Of a stretch of DNA of 64,000 nt, positions 23,389-35,537 are shown piece after piece. The DNA comes from Arthrinium phaeospermum (lineage: Eukaryota; Ascomycota; Sordariomycetes; Amphisphaeriales; Apiosporaceae): NCBI GenBank assembly GCA_006503535.1, contig QYRS01000002.1, forward strand, positions 3,782,001-3,846,000, written 5' to 3'. The position numbers and the translations under genes were made by a program. The notes under the pieces are model-generated. The model was not told the origin of the DNA. It did no database searches and was given only the letters and a program-made list of their open reading frames with translations. Numbering within the stretch: the stretch's first letter is position 1; every line of letters begins with the position of its first letter.

Positions 23389-24843
23389 TCAAGTCTTGAT
23401 AGTAGGCTTGTCAGGGTTCGCGGTCCAGAAGGTGGTGTTTCCTCCACCCCAGTTGTGTGAATGGTTTGGTATGGGCTGGGGCCTTCGTTTTGCCCTGGTA
23501 CAAGTCAGCGTCAGCTCGGATTTCGGTCACAGTAGAACGTTGTAGGATACGGACCCAGAATGATCTCCAGAGTAGCTAATGCTGGTTGGGCCAGTAGCAG
23601 CAGTGGTAATATCTGGCCAAATCCCATCTCCAGTTCTTCGTTGACGCTCTCGAGGTCATCGTCAGACTCGCCGCGAATTGTGAAAAGCTTCATGGTCCCC
23701 CAAGCTAAAGTATACGCAAGTAGCAACATGGTTGTCATGAAAGCCTCGAAAACTTCCACATGAGCAACAAGCGTGATGTGTATGGCAACTATCAGCTTGT
23801 ATCCGACTTTGGATAGTATGGTATACGGCCGGGTGCGCAGACGTTGCTGTGCTACCCCTTCCAGGTATGATTCAAGTTTGAACCTTCCCCAGAGGCGAAA
23901 AAAGTTGCGGCTGCCAGGGAAGAACTGACACAACTTCCAAGTGAAACCGGCGGCCATTATGAGCGTCGAGAGAAGAGCATTCCTGTCCTCTTCATATTGC
24001 AAGTCCCAGTAGATTCCATTCCAAAGGCACCGCACTGGCGTTGCTTCTTGAGCCGGGCTGAATCGATGTTGGAACACCTCGTCAAACTGCGGATCGTGCG
24101 ACCATGGCAAGTAACCGGAAGTTGTGGTGGGTATCAAGGCGACCATCAGAAGCGTGAACACTATGCCCATAGCACACAACCGAACCGTGCACGTAACAGG
24201 ATTTCTCCATAGTCGACCTCGGAGCACTGAAAGTGACATCAGATGCACTGTTGAGCTCAGCCATGCCAGGGACACTACATATCTCCAGTGGAAGTAATCG
24301 AGATCAGAGTTGAAGGTAAGTATGTAGCCAGCAATAAGTATACCGAGTCCAGTGAGAAGTTGTTGGTCGCTGAATATAATGACGACTTCTTCCAGAATTC
24401 TTCGTCCGCGATGGTTGGGTTCCTTCTGGCGTGACTTGAAGAACTGCCGATCAACCCGTTGCACGGCAAATGCCGGTAGAACTCCGTACCAGTACGCCCA
24501 CATGATCAGAGCAAGAACAATGTAGGCAGTGGCCACGAACGCCGCAAGGACCTAGCTTCCAGTGAGTTGTTGCACCCTTGATGACAACAGAATACGTAGA
24601 GTGAGGAGGGGCAATTACACCAATGCCAGATACATCTGGATTAGGCTCGACTTGTACGTCGCAGATTTGATACAACGCACAGCTTCCTGGTGGTAGTGTG
24701 ACCTGTGAAGTAGCCTTGCAAGTAGAAACTGCAAGAGGCCTCTGTATAAATGACTCCGCTGTGCCAATTGTGTCATGTGTCTGCGTGACGGTAGTAGCAT
24801 TCGTGACAGTGGTCAGCGTGGGAGTGGGGGTTGAAACAACCAT
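23389..24843 (-). CDS. Multi-pass membrane protein, fungal family of unknown function
   Basis: Exons 24843-24634, 24551-23551 and 23494-23389 join in phase to 438 residues. The N-terminal 70 residues are Thr-rich with several cysteines and an NAT site, and look extracellular. About six to seven membrane helices follow, beginning VLAAFVATAYIVLALIMWAY. A charged loop RGRRILEEVVIIF lies between the first two helices. The cytoplasmic C-terminus ends NPDKPTIKT. The last intron (23550-23495, branch CTGAC, acceptor CCAG) replaces a short alternative end at 23511 and gives a more hydrophilic tail. I know this type from other Pezizomycotina only as hypothetical proteins; no transporter motif is seen. 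No cleaved signal peptide is obvious after the chosen ATG. Confidence 0.7.
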
Positions 24844-27800
24844 GTTGGAAGAGAATAGGATGTAAGTCAAGGACTATTGAGCCAAGGAATGTAGGCACTG
24901 GAAGTTTGACGTACATAAATGCTGGCCAGGACTGCTCCACGTGAAACGTCGGCCAGTTCGGCTGGGAATCGGCTCTCCTTATCAAGTAGTCACATCAGGC
25001 TCTGATATTCGACCCTTGCTAATATCTCTCCAATCATCGTCCATGTCACAACACCACCAGCCATGCACGAACCCCCTTGGCGAAGTATGAATCACCAAGT
25101 TGTCCCCTCCATGGAGTTTAACCACCCCACAGCCTGCTTATTTTCTATATTGTTTAGGTCATTTTCTTCTCCTCGGTTCGCTCCAGGCACCGCATAGCCT
25201 GCTTTTACCGTTGGTAACCCTTGACGCTGCAACCAATGTCCAGACCGACACGTTCGAGACTCCTCGTCTTCCGTTGCATTTCGGAAGTGCGGTGTGCCAG
25301 GATACTGGCAACAGTCCGGCGCTTATCCCCTGCGTTGTGCCAATGAAATTGTAGTGAGGGGTGCGGTCTTGTATACCAACACCCGTCAGCAGCTACCCCC
25401 TCCGTCGACGCCATCCATTGACCAGCCGCTCCCTCCCTCTCTTCCTCGTCGACGCCAGTCCATGCGAGCGAGACAAGGCAAAGCCGACCGATCTAATCCA
25501 ATCCAAGCCCGTCGTTAGCACGTCTGACGTTCGAAACCAGAACATCGATTACACTAAACCATTCTTGGTCCATACAGTACGGAGTTCTTTGTGAAGGCAG
25601 CGTAGTGGCATTCAAGAGGGTGTTGTTATTTCGGACATGGCCTCGAATGTTCGCTTCTCAAATGGTCGTAATCGGGCTGAGTGGTTTTGGGAAAGCTTCT
25701 CTTGTCATCCTATCAAGACGTTTCGATACAGAAACAAACACGCTTGCAACCGCCACAGTCACTGTAAGCTAGGGAACAGATTATCAGGGCGAGACTGATT
25801 TGTAAGGAAATAGGTCTTGTAAGAAGCGAAAATGCAGCTCGTGCCTTGGACAGGGGCCCAGGCTTCGGAGCCAAAACCAGTGATCGGTGAGATAGTAGTT
25901 GCGTGCCCACCGGATACATAGTCATCTTAACAGGGCTGATATATAAAGCTCTCTTTTCCCCTGCTAATCAACCCATAGCCTGTACTCCAAACAACCTGTT
26001 CCTAATATGAGCTATTTTCGAAAATTTGGATAAGAAACGACATTCTAATACAGCAAACATGTGAATGCTGCATTTAAGTCTAGCAAAATTTAACCAGGAG
26101 TCGGAACTCTACAGATTCCATGGCACAGGTAGTAAAACGGATTTCCGTGGGACTCGAACAGTTCAATTTGTGTCGTGTGGAAGTTACCAGTATGAGCTTC
26201 TCTGATAGAGGACGTCAAAACATGGCATAATCTAGACATCGGACGAAACAAGCAGCATTGCCGCGGCGATCTGCCCGTAGCCGGGCGGGGTCTCCTCCTC
26301 GCCCACGTGGACCCAGGCGGCCAGGCCAGACGATTCATACCAGCTTCAAGGCCCAGAACTGATTCAGGAAGCTTCAACCGAACTAAGCATCCGATGATGC
26401 TTCGACATCTTTTCGCTCGATCAAGCTTTAGGGGTTGCTAGGCTTGGATCCAGCTTCCACAGTCTAGTCCATTCTAGAATCAGGACACACAACGCTTTTC
26501 GAAATCCGAATGCGACTCCTCAAAGATTTTGGACATGTTTTCGTTCCGATCGGCGGCAGTAACCTTGTATTGATACAACACGCACACATGATTCCCGAGT
26601 TTGTCGAGAAGCGACGGGATGCGAAACCGAATTTCGGACTATCACATTGGGCTTGCGTTTGATTTATCTGGTGGCCATCTCGCTTCATGGTACGATTTAG
26701 AACCTGACCATGGCTCTGATACTTCCTCATCTATTACAAAATGGGAGCATTTACATACCTAGCCGTACTGCATCTCTGTCTTCTGGCTGGCTATCTCCTG
26801 GTCTTTTATGGCCTCCACTTTGCATTCCCTCTTAACCATGGCCTATTTCCGATGCCACCTACCAAATCGTATCCCGAGTCATCCTGGGTGGTGACCACCT
26901 ACAACCTCTCATTCAGGGTCCAAAATGACCACTATGCCTGACCATGACTTCCTGTCGACCGGCCAGGATCTGGTCTGGATGAGACGAAACTTACCTGCCC
27001 CCACAAGCAATGGTAGGGTCAAAGGCAGAGACCATTGTCAGCGCCCCTCTCCTCGCGTCGGTGCAAGAAAACTCGACAAAGCTTCCACCCCGATCGTGAA
27101 TATTCGAACGCAAGAACTCTGCTCTGCAAGAGTCTCGCACGAAGTTTGAGAACAACGCATCCCATGATTAAACTCGGCTTTTCTCTGCGATGCGAAACAC
27201 ACAACTGCCGATCTCGTCTCCCCGCCCACCACCTGATGGCAGTGCCTTTCATGGCATTGAGTTTTGCCACCGCCGCCGTGCATGCGGACCAAGCCGGCCA
27301 AGGAAACCACACCTTCCATTGGCAGAGCTTCACCAGAAGCCCCAAACAAGGACAGGTCTGTCCTTGATGTCGAAGTTGATGGCAGTGAGTTAGTCGTCTT
27401 CAAGCGCAACCAGATCATTATGGCATGCAGAACAACTGACATCCCCCTTTCATCGTTCTAGACTCGGTCCACCAAGGTTTTCAAGCTGGCCATGTCCTCC
27501 CAGGGACGTCCAAACCATTCGAATATATCAAGGCAATGGCATGATGCGTTTTGGAACAAGCATTACAAGGCCGTGACGGACACTGCAAGATGGCACCAGA
27601 TAATGGAGATGGGATGAGACTGCGGGTCCGCTTTGACAAAAGGCGGCATGATGGAGCGGGCCCGTTGAGTGTTTTAGTCTGGTATGCCTATTCATAGAAC
27701 ACGGCCATGGCTTTGGACAGTTGAAATTGAAGGCCCATTGTGAAACAAGCGTGGCCCTTGGACTTTGGTATGCCATGAGCACCTCGCACGACGGACTGGA

Positions 27801-28391
27801 GCCCCAAAGAATCGATCCTTTATCTCCTGGTGGCCTGTTTTCGGGGGCATGATGAAGGTAATCAACGTCTGAGGTGTTGTCGATGTTGATTTAAAGGCAT
27901 AAGTCAAGTGCTTCATAGTGTGTTTTACATGTTTATTAGGTGGGGCGGCGTCGCAATAGGGGGTTAGGGGGGAACGAGTGCCACAATGTGGCGGTGCGCA
28001 CCCTGTTCCTCGACCACCCACATGTTGGATAGAAAAGCATACATCTTGGAGAGGGAGAACCGTATTCTGAGAGAAAAAGCATATTCGCTTCTCTCAGACA
28101 TACCGATTCCTTGTTCCCCGGAAAATATACATTTGCGGAAGTTCCTTCGTGTTTTTGAGACTCACCTCTGCTTGCCGATCATCAAACGTTTGATCCTCCG
28201 GCTATCCCCGACAGGCAGACTATAAATCGAACTTCCCACTCTTCTCGGGACGGGATACTACAATACATTTGTACAACATACCGGCCTAACATAGACGGAA
28301 GTGGACTATCGATCTCTCTCCAATTGCGTCATCAAACAGCTATACTCCATCTCCGCCACTCCAGTCCCACATACCACCACCACCAGACAGG
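24844..28391. other. 3.5-kb gene-free stretch
   Basis: Short frames occur throughout (for example 26741-26941 with a hydrophobic start, and 27986-28225 with a helical ILERENRILREKAY segment), but none has splice support or a family match. No intact transposon is seen. The last 150 bp carry the promoter and CT-rich leader of the short-chain dehydrogenase gene. Confidence 0.4.
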
Positions 28392-29387
28392 ATGAAGATG
28401 AGCCTCTTCTCCCGGAAGCCGAGGTCGCTGCGATCTGAATCCCGGACGCCGTCGCTAAGCGGCAAGGTAATTTTCGTCACAGGGGGCAACGCAAGCCTAG
28501 GAAAGCAGTCCATCATCGAATTCGCCAAGCACGAGCCCGCCGAGATCTGGCTCGCGGCCCGGGACATCAACCGCGCCCACCAGACCGTCCTGGAGCTCTA
28601 CCGGCAGTTCCCCAACACCGAGATCAAGGTGCTGGAGATGGACCTGGCCTCCCTCGACTCGGTCCGGGAGGCCGCCGAGATCTTCCTGACGTCGGCGAGC
28701 CGGCTGGACGTGCTGCTCCTCAACGCCCGCGCCGGCAACAGCCGGGACACGCCCCGCCTGACCCGCGACGGCTACGAGGGCTCCTTCGGCGTCAACCACA
28801 TGGGCCACGCCCTGCTGACCAAGCTGCTCACGCCCCTGCTGCTGCACACGGTGCGGCACAACCGCAACAGCGGGTGCGTGGCCGACGTGCACGTCGTCGT
28901 CGTCAGCTCGTCCCTCATGAGCCACGCGCCCCGGCGGGGGATCCGGTTCGACCAGCTCAAGGCCCCCGCGCCGCGGCACAGCCGGCTCACGCTCCGCACG
29001 TACGCGCAGAGCAAGCTGGCCAACACGCTGTTCGCGCGGCGGCTGGCGCGCGAGTACCCGCAGCTCACCGTGGCGGCGGTCCATCCGGGCATCGTGCGGA
29101 CGCACATTGTGGGCGTGATTGCGCGGCACGACGGCAATAACCTGCTCGCGAAGCTGGGGAGGCCGCTCTCGCGGGCGTGCATGGGGTCCGTGCAGGACGG
29201 AATCCAGAACCAGCTGTGGGCGGCGACGTCGCAGGACGTCATTAGCGGGGAGTACTATAGTCATGTCGGGGTCAAGGCGCGGATGACCAAGTTGGCGAGG
29301 GACGATATGTTGGCGGAGAAGCTGTGGCAGTGGACGGAGGTGGAGTTGGAGAATTATATAACGCTCAATACTAGATATTCTGACTGA
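28392..29387 (+). CDS. Short-chain dehydrogenase/reductase (SDR)
   Basis: An intronless gene of 331 residues, very GC-rich. The NAD(P)-binding motif TGGNASLG is at residues 30-37 and the substrate-helix motif YAQSK at about residue 200 (catalytic Tyr and Lys), with VVVVSSSLMS supplying the Ser. The usual NNAG is replaced by NARAG at about residue 112, with the first Asn kept. VHPGIVRTHI is the conserved PG block. The architecture is like fungal retinol-dehydrogenase-type (TIC32/WW-oxidoreductase-like) SDRs. A second Met at codon 3 could be used instead. The substrate is unknown. Confidence 0.88.
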   Translation: MKMSLFSRKPRSLRSESRTPSLSGKVIFVTGGNASLGKQSIIEFAKHEPAEIWLAARDINRAHQTVLELYRQFPNTEIKVLEMDLASLDSVREAAEIFLTSASRLDVLLLNARAGNSRDTPRLTRDGYEGSFGVNHMGHALLTKLLTPLLLHTVRHNRNSGCVADVHVVVVSSSLMSHAPRRGIRFDQLKAPAPRHSRLTLRTYAQSKLANTLFARRLAREYPQLTVAAVHPGIVRTHIVGVIARHDGNNLLAKLGRPLSRACMGSVQDGIQNQLWAATSQDVISGEYYSHVGVKARMTKLARDDMLAEKLWQWTEVELENYITLNTRYSD

Positions 29388-29939
29388 ACCATGCTCGAGT
29401 CTTTGACTGTGAATCTATATGTTGGTGGAGCGGTAGATGAGGGGTTGACATACTGCGCTACCAGAAGGACGCAGCCAGGGGATCCATATCATAGTGAGTG
29501 ACCTTAAGGGCGATGGCAGAGTTGTGGCAGAGGTGTCAGCCACCCCTTTTTAGTTCGTAGAAAGAGAATATGGGTCCGACGCGAGCACATGGACCATCAA
29601 TGTTGCAGAGCGTTGAGAGGCCAGATCCAGCATGATAAAAGGAGAAGTGTAATAACGAGTCCCAGCGGGTCAATCTGCACACATCACACACTGATGGTTA
29701 CGAGCGTCGATTTGAGTACGAGGAGTGATAATTCCCATTCCTGCATAGACTTGATCAGATATCAAGGTACCTACATGACCATCAGTAGTCCTTTAATCTT
29801 CAAGTATGATAGTACCGATTCCGTAACTTCAAAAACCCATCAAACCCAGCCGTAAACTCCTGTAGGTGAGTATCGCCACTCAAACCCATAGTCCCAGCCC
29901 GTTGTGCTTGCTATCTCCCAGCCACAACACCAAAACCCC
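29388..29939. other. Intergenic (convergent 3' flanks)
   Basis: The 3' flanks of two convergent genes. Nothing else is seen. Confidence 0.4.
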
Positions 29940-31363
29940 CTAGTAAGCCTCGATAGCCTGAACAGCGCGGTCCAGCACATCGTGGATGACCGAGTCCTTC
30001 ATGACGGGCAAGTCGCCGACCCGAATGCCGGGGTGGACCTCGACCTCGCCCTGGCCGACGCGGTTCGACATGCCCGCCATGCTCTGGCGCGTCTCGACGG
30101 AGAAGTCGCCCGAGCCCGAGCCCTCGGCGGTGTTGCCGTGGTAGCAGTGCTTACCGGAGCGGCTCGAGTAGCAGTGCGTCGTGATCAGGCCCTGGACCTC
30201 GGGGTATAGGGTGCCGCCGACCTTGCCGGCGCCGGAGAGCGGAGCCTTGGCGATGTCGGGGTTGGCGCTTTGGCCGTGGTAGCAGTGATTGCCGGCCCGG
30301 TTGGAGATGCAGTGCGTCGTGATCACGCCCCGGATCTCAGGGTAGATGGTGTCGCCGGCCTTGCCCGTGCCGGAGAGCGGGACAGTGGCGTTGGCATTCT
30401 GGCCATGGTAGTTGTGGTTGCCGGACCGGCCAGCGAGGCAGTGCGTAGTGACCTGGCCCTCGGCGTTGCCAGTGGTGGCCGAGTTGCCGTGGTAGTTGTG
30501 GCTGCCGCTGCGACCGGCGATGCAGTGAGTCGTGATCAGGCCCTGGACCTCGGGATAGATAGTACCGCCAGCCATGCCGGAACCAGCCAGAGACTTCTCC
30601 TGGGGCTTGCTGTCCTTGGTCGAGGCGGCAGCGGAATCGGGAACCCAGTCAGTAGGCGAGGAGTCCACCTGCTCGAGACCAGGCAGGGAGTCGGCCTCGA
30701 CCAGAACGGTGGAAGAGTAGGGGCCCATCTCGAACTCAGCCATGGGGGTATCGACGGTGGCGATGCCCTCGGCGCCCAGGGCGAAGAGGTGACCGACGCC
30801 GAGGCCGTTGGCGAGGGTGGCGTAGGCCTGGACGAAGTCCTCGTGGGCCGAGAGGTCGACGGCAGCCTCGGTCGTGTACTCGTAGGCCTGCATCTTGTTG
30901 TCCGGGGTCGTCTTGAAGTAGAGGCCGCGCAGGGGGCCGGGCACCTTCTTGGGGTCGCGGGGCGTCATGACGACGAAGTCGGGCGTCTTGCCGCCCTTGA
31001 CCTTCTCGTAGACCATGACCTGGTCCTTAGGGACGTCGAAGTGCTTGTGGACGAGGTGGATCGAGAACTTGTCCGACAGGCCGTGGCCGGCGATCAGGTT
31101 GAGGAGGGTGCTGTGGGCCTCGCGGTGCTTCAGGGGCTCGAGCTCTGGATCATTGAAAGTGGTTAGAAAGCTAGATTAGCCATGGCTCTTATAGGTGGTC
31201 CAGAGGAGTGGAGCGCTGGGAAGGGGAGTAGAAGGAGATTTACGGTAGGGATATGGGTTGACTTACTGCAGTCGTCAATGCGGGCGAGAGCATTGTACTC
31301 CTCCGAAGGCAGGCGGTGCTCCAGAAGGTTAGAGTTCTTCAGGGGTCCGAGAGTGACAGACAT
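29940..31363 (-). CDS. Protein with four THC...R-G-H-YHG repeats
   Basis: Exons 31363-31267 and 31144-29940 join across intron 31266-31145 (GTAAGT...CCAG) to give 433 residues. Residues 1-110 form a charged, helical-looking domain (LIAGHGLSDKFSIHLVHKHF), then a globular region containing PGPLRGLYFKTT. Residues 223-375 hold four repeats of the pattern THC-x3-R-x-G-x-H-x-YHG, separated by Gly/Ala linkers with (T/L)YPE(V/I)(Q/R)G. The C-terminal 60 residues include HPGIRVGDLPVMKDSVI. No signal peptide or membrane helix, so probably cytosolic. His/Cys at fixed spacing suggests metal or haem binding. No Kex2 (KR) sites lie between repeats, which argues against a dikaritin-type peptide precursor. 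I do not recognise a named family. Confidence 0.75.
30117..30575 (-). repeat. Four degenerate in-frame coding repeats
   Basis: The coding repeats have first His residues near codons 239, 267, 310 and 356. Spacing is 28, 43 and 46 codons, so unit length varies while the 15-residue core is kept. Confidence 0.8.
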
Positions 31364-32444
31364 CTTGAATTGATTGTTTGTAGTGGTGGGTGATTGATTG
31401 AATCTTGGAAAATACTGGAATTAATAGATCACGATATGCTTTGCAGTGTTTGAATTGCTTGCTTGTTGTTCTGGACTGCACAGTTGAGGGTGGTCAAGGG
31501 AAGATTTTATACGTCTTCCAGAGGAAACTGGTGATGGTCGAAGCTGCAGCATGATTCACCAATACTCCAGCTCTTCCAACACAGAGTGATCGGTGGTGAC
31601 TGCCGAGTTGATTTGCAATGGTTGTTTGTGACGGGCCTCGTCCCAAGATCGGCCAAGGTGACCAATATTAACAATGCCAACTGCGTCGGTTACTGAAAAT
31701 TGCTGTACAGCGGTGGCGTAAAATGAAAGGGTATTGCAATACCAGCTTCGATATTTTGCAGCCAGGACCATTGTGCGTTGTATTGATACGACTTGCATTT
31801 CAACGACGATAGAGGAGGCATCACTGTGAGGTTTCCTCTATGCCATTGTGCAACATTCGGACACTGCAATGACCAGTTCAGTCCATGCATCTTGATGCCA
31901 TAGTCACATCTCCTGACAAGCCGATTGGGCTGTGCACTTCACACTTATTCCATGTGAGTTGGGTGGTTGCTTACAAGTCCGAGGAAGCTTCGTTGCATCA
32001 AAGCTCCTCAACCTTCGTACTTGCAATTGGGTGTCAATTGGCGGCCCATGTTGACAAACTGCATGCGCTATAAGTCAAGGCTCCTTTATTTGACCACATT
32101 GGCTGGTGTTTTTCGAGGACTACTGGAGCTTATGGATGCTAATTATGATCTGCCAAGCCAACTATTCGACGAAGCCGACAGCACCGGGCCTACTTGTCAA
32201 CAAGGCATGGCATTGACAAAGGTTGGTGCCATTATTGGAAAAGTTCCCGTCTGGGCATCAAAACGTAAGTATGACATGTCACATATTGGAACAGATATGA
32301 ACAATGGCAAGTCTGTGGGGTTGTTTAACGAATTTGGTTCTTCAAGTATCAACCTCCGGTCCTATGGGACTCGAGAGCGTCAATTGGTATCAAGTTCCAG
32401 CCACCTCCGATCGGATATCAATTCATTTCATCCTTTGACGATGT
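31364..32444. other. Intergenic
   Basis: Promoter of the THC-repeat gene (first 250 bp) and unassigned DNA. Short frames at 31556-32060 are not supported. Confidence 0.35.
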
Positions 32445-32728
32445 TTAACCCTGGTGCTTGCCCTCCACCTTTCCACCCGCGGCGTTCATGCCTTCGATGG
32501 CCTCGCCCTTCTCGGGTTCGGGCATGGGCGCTGTCTTGTCTGCGCGAGCCACCTTGTCACCCTAGGGTCTTTGTTAGCTACATGCTCACCGATTTCGTCG
32601 TGAGGGGTTGCCTTGGGGAGGGTCGGGCTTACCTTGGGGTCCTTTCCGACGCCGTGTGCAATGTCGTGGCCGAGGGCAGGGTCTTCCTCCACTGCGTTGT
32701 GGCTGTGTCCGCTTCCGTCGCGAGGCAT
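32445..32728 (-). CDS. Small hydrophilic protein (70 aa)
   Basis: Two exons, 32728-32633 and 32561-32445, split by intron 32632-32562 (GTAAGC donor, CTAAC branch, CCTAG acceptor) in phase 0. The protein is MPRDGSGHSHNAVEEDPALG, then HDIAHGVGKDPKGDKVARAD and a tail rich in Lys, Glu, Gly and Pro ending GKHQG. No hydrophobic segment, so soluble and probably disordered. Its composition resembles small stress- or sporulation-associated fungal proteins. The family is not recognised. The clean phase and good splice signals support it. Confidence 0.68.
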
Positions 32729-34255
32729 GTTGACTGAGTTTTGTTTTTGGTGATTTGAGGTTTGAATTGGTTTTTTGCAGAAGATGAAGAAGGAATCAAT
32801 TGCAGTGTTCGTTGCGCTGGGTTTTGTTCGCGACTCCTGGGTGGGCCGCCGAATTATATCCCTGACGTCATCATCACGATCGATCTGCAGCATTACCACC
32901 GGCACCTGAGCAGCTGACCTCATAGCTGCACACAATTAAGCCCCGGCGTTAGCCTCGTTGGAATATGCGAGGGATAATGGATTGATTGGTGCTACTCTTG
33001 CTAAACGGAGCTTCTGCTCCGTCGCACAGTGCTGGACTAACGGATACATGCCTACATCTCCATAATAATAGGGAGATCGTGGGGTCCATCCACGTGACAC
33101 ATGGATTGGAGGAATGAAATAGTTACTTGACCTAACGCTTTGAGAATATTGTATCTGATAAATCAAGGAAGCATCAACTTGATACTTTATCCCTCCAAAG
33201 TTCGGGTTGTACTATGTAGGTATCGGTCGACTGTGAGCGGCCATCTTGGGCAAACTTGATGATGTGTGCAATTGCTTGATAATAAATGAAAATCATATTG
33301 GACGTCTGTCACTTTATACGTGGACTAAACCTTTAAAAAGTGTTCTTGCGTATCTCCTTCGTATTTGATAGCTCGAGACCGTTGGTGTTTGATGAAGTGT
33401 GGAAGAGTTCATTTTCTCATTATGATCATGGTTATTACTGGTTCGCTCTATTCGTCCACTACGAGGAAAGCTCTCGAAACCTTTTCGCTCTTCGTAGACT
33501 TCTTGATATAGGCGCATACCTCTCAACGTCACTCGCTGGAGGAATGAGAGGGCATTGGGCGTCTCTAGAGATCAAGGATGACACGAAAGCACAATGGTAT
33601 AAGGAAATAGAGGCGAGGCCAGCATCTTTGCACATACATGAACTGCACGGCGCTCTCAATGGGCTCCCTGGTTAGTTCACTCAACATGGCTGTCGTCTGC
33701 AGACCTTGCCCTAAGTAAGACCCGGAACGCCCTTGGTCATGTAGTTTTTTGATTCAATTAGGATGTCAGGCACATAACATACTGGAAATGCTACAAGGCG
33801 TACTGTAGCCACTGTACACTTTAGATTAGTGGGTGGCAGTGTACTGTTTACTTGTTCTGAAGCATAGGACCAACAAAAGTCATCTGCGCTTGGCTTGTCG
33901 TCGCTATCACCCGCAGGCTTTGCCCTGGAATCACCAATTTGGACCCGCTTGGAAGGAGCAAGTCAAAAGGGAAAATTACTTACTGTGCAAAGCAGAGCTC
34001 TCTTCATCTCTGCTCGAACGCACATTGAGCGTTGGACAACCTATTCGTTTTGGGCTTCCATTTTGCTTCCATTTTGCTTCCATTGTTGCTGGACTGGATT
34101 AGCGTTAAACCGCCCGATTGGAAAATAAGACGTTGGGAATCCTGGACGTTTGCTCCTTCTCTGGTTTGGAGACCGCTACTGGCAGCTACGATCGGGCGTC
34201 ATCATCGAAGCCCTGGCATAACTAGAGCCTCTGGGCTCTTGCCGGCATACGACCC
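32729..34255. other. 1.5-kb intergenic region
   Basis: It contains the promoter of the 70-aa protein gene and a minisatellite at 34054-34086. A 111-codon frame at 33340-33675 has no family match or splice context and is not called. Confidence 0.35.
34054..34086. repeat. Three-copy 11-bp tandem repeat
   Basis: GCTTCCATTTT is present three times in a row (the last copy reads GCTTCCATTGT). Confidence 0.8.
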
Positions 34256-35324
34256 ATGGCTAACTTCCACCCGGCAAGCAAGACCCAGACTGACTGGGCC
34301 GCCGAATGGCCCAAGTTCAAGTTCAACAAGAACAGCGACTTGATCTTGCCGGACCACTTGGAGAAGACGGTGCGCTCAACACTTACCTGTCAGCTCTATT
34401 ACAGCAAATGTACGCCCGCGTTGCAATGCTCCGAGCTCTTCATCCCATCTTTCATGATTGAGCTCCATAACAGACTCGGTATGTCTCCATTGCTATATAT
34501 GTAGCAAAGCACGGCTGGCTCACGTCTCCCTCTGTTATATAGGAAACGACCCACTCGTCAACTGGATCTACTCGACTCCTCACTACCAGCAGCCTGGATC
34601 GGTCCTGACTGAGTACGATATCCTGGAAACTGCAGCCAAAGACCAGTCGCTGACTTCCACCGAGATAGTTGCGCTGGTCCTGACGAACGGGCAATCTACA
34701 TCGCTCCCGCAGACCACGGTGGGTGTTGAGGCTCCCGCCGACACCATGCCTGACGTTGCATATCCCGACGCCGAAACCGCCGCGATGGATCCCAACCAGC
34801 CACAGGAGCAGAATATCAGCAAGGATGTCACATGTGCCAACTGCCAGCTCTCCGGCCACGAACTCCGCGACTGCATCGGTCCCGTCGACGACCAGGGCTG
34901 GCTAGCAGGCTGCCCTTACCACAACACAACCCAACACCTCTACCACGAGTGCAGTAGCCGAAAGGCCGTCACGTGGCAGAAGCGCGCCAATGAAGACCAG
35001 AAGTTTCTCTTGTACTATCGCCAGAACAAGCCGTCGATCAAGTGCACCATCGACTGGACCGAGATCTACAACGAGCGTCACCCGCTGCTCATCGCGCTGC
35101 CTTGGACGCCGGAATTTGCGCGGGAGCAGAGCAAGAAGGCCACGGGCCTCCGGGGCCAAGGGGACACGGACATCTCGTGGCAGTCGTATGATTACAAGTG
35201 GATCGGCAACCCCGACCTGGAGGCGCGACACCGGATGAGGGATCCTGCTACGGATGACCTTGCCAAGAAGGTTTTGACGATGTCTGGTGTTGTATGGGAT
35301 CCAAATGAAGATCATTATCCATGA
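34256..35324 (+). CDS. Zinc-knuckle-like hypothetical protein
   Basis: Exons 34256-34478 and 34543-35324 (intron 34479-34542, GTATGT...ATAG) give 334 residues. A zinc-binding block at about residues 180-225 reads CANCQLSGHELRDC, then GWLAGCPYHNTTQHLYHEC, resembling a CCHC knuckle followed by a second Cys/His site. The region after it has several Trp and ends in basic helices. Fungal proteins with this C-x2-C-x3-GH-x4-C arrangement are common and uncharacterised; some descend from retroelement Gag-like knuckles, but no transposon features are seen around it. Probably intracellular nucleic-acid binding, by inference only. Confidence 0.75.
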
Positions 35325-35537
35325 ATCCTTTGGAGTGCTGGAAAGACGCCATCGCCTTGTTCACGGGTATTGAATAAGTTATTGCTACGGCACTGGATAA
35401 GACAATGTCGCCGTCTGCCACACGTCTCACGTTGGGTATCAGAACGGCAACACCTTGGTCAACAGGCGCCCAACTTTCTGCATTGAATTATTATATGTGG
35501 CTATGAATACTAGACCCATTCCTTCATGGAAGATCCG

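Noticed and set aside
23133..23447. A/T-rich hydrophobic minus-strand frame
   Set aside because: It overlaps the better-supported last exon of the membrane protein gene in another frame.
29940..31363. RiPP (dikaritin-type) precursor
   Set aside because: It has repeats, but no signal peptide, no KR cleavage sites between units, large globular N-terminal domain, and no UstY-like (DUF3328) neighbour.
33340..33675. 111-codon plus-strand frame
   Set aside because: No splice support, no domain, and an overlapping minus-strand frame of similar size.
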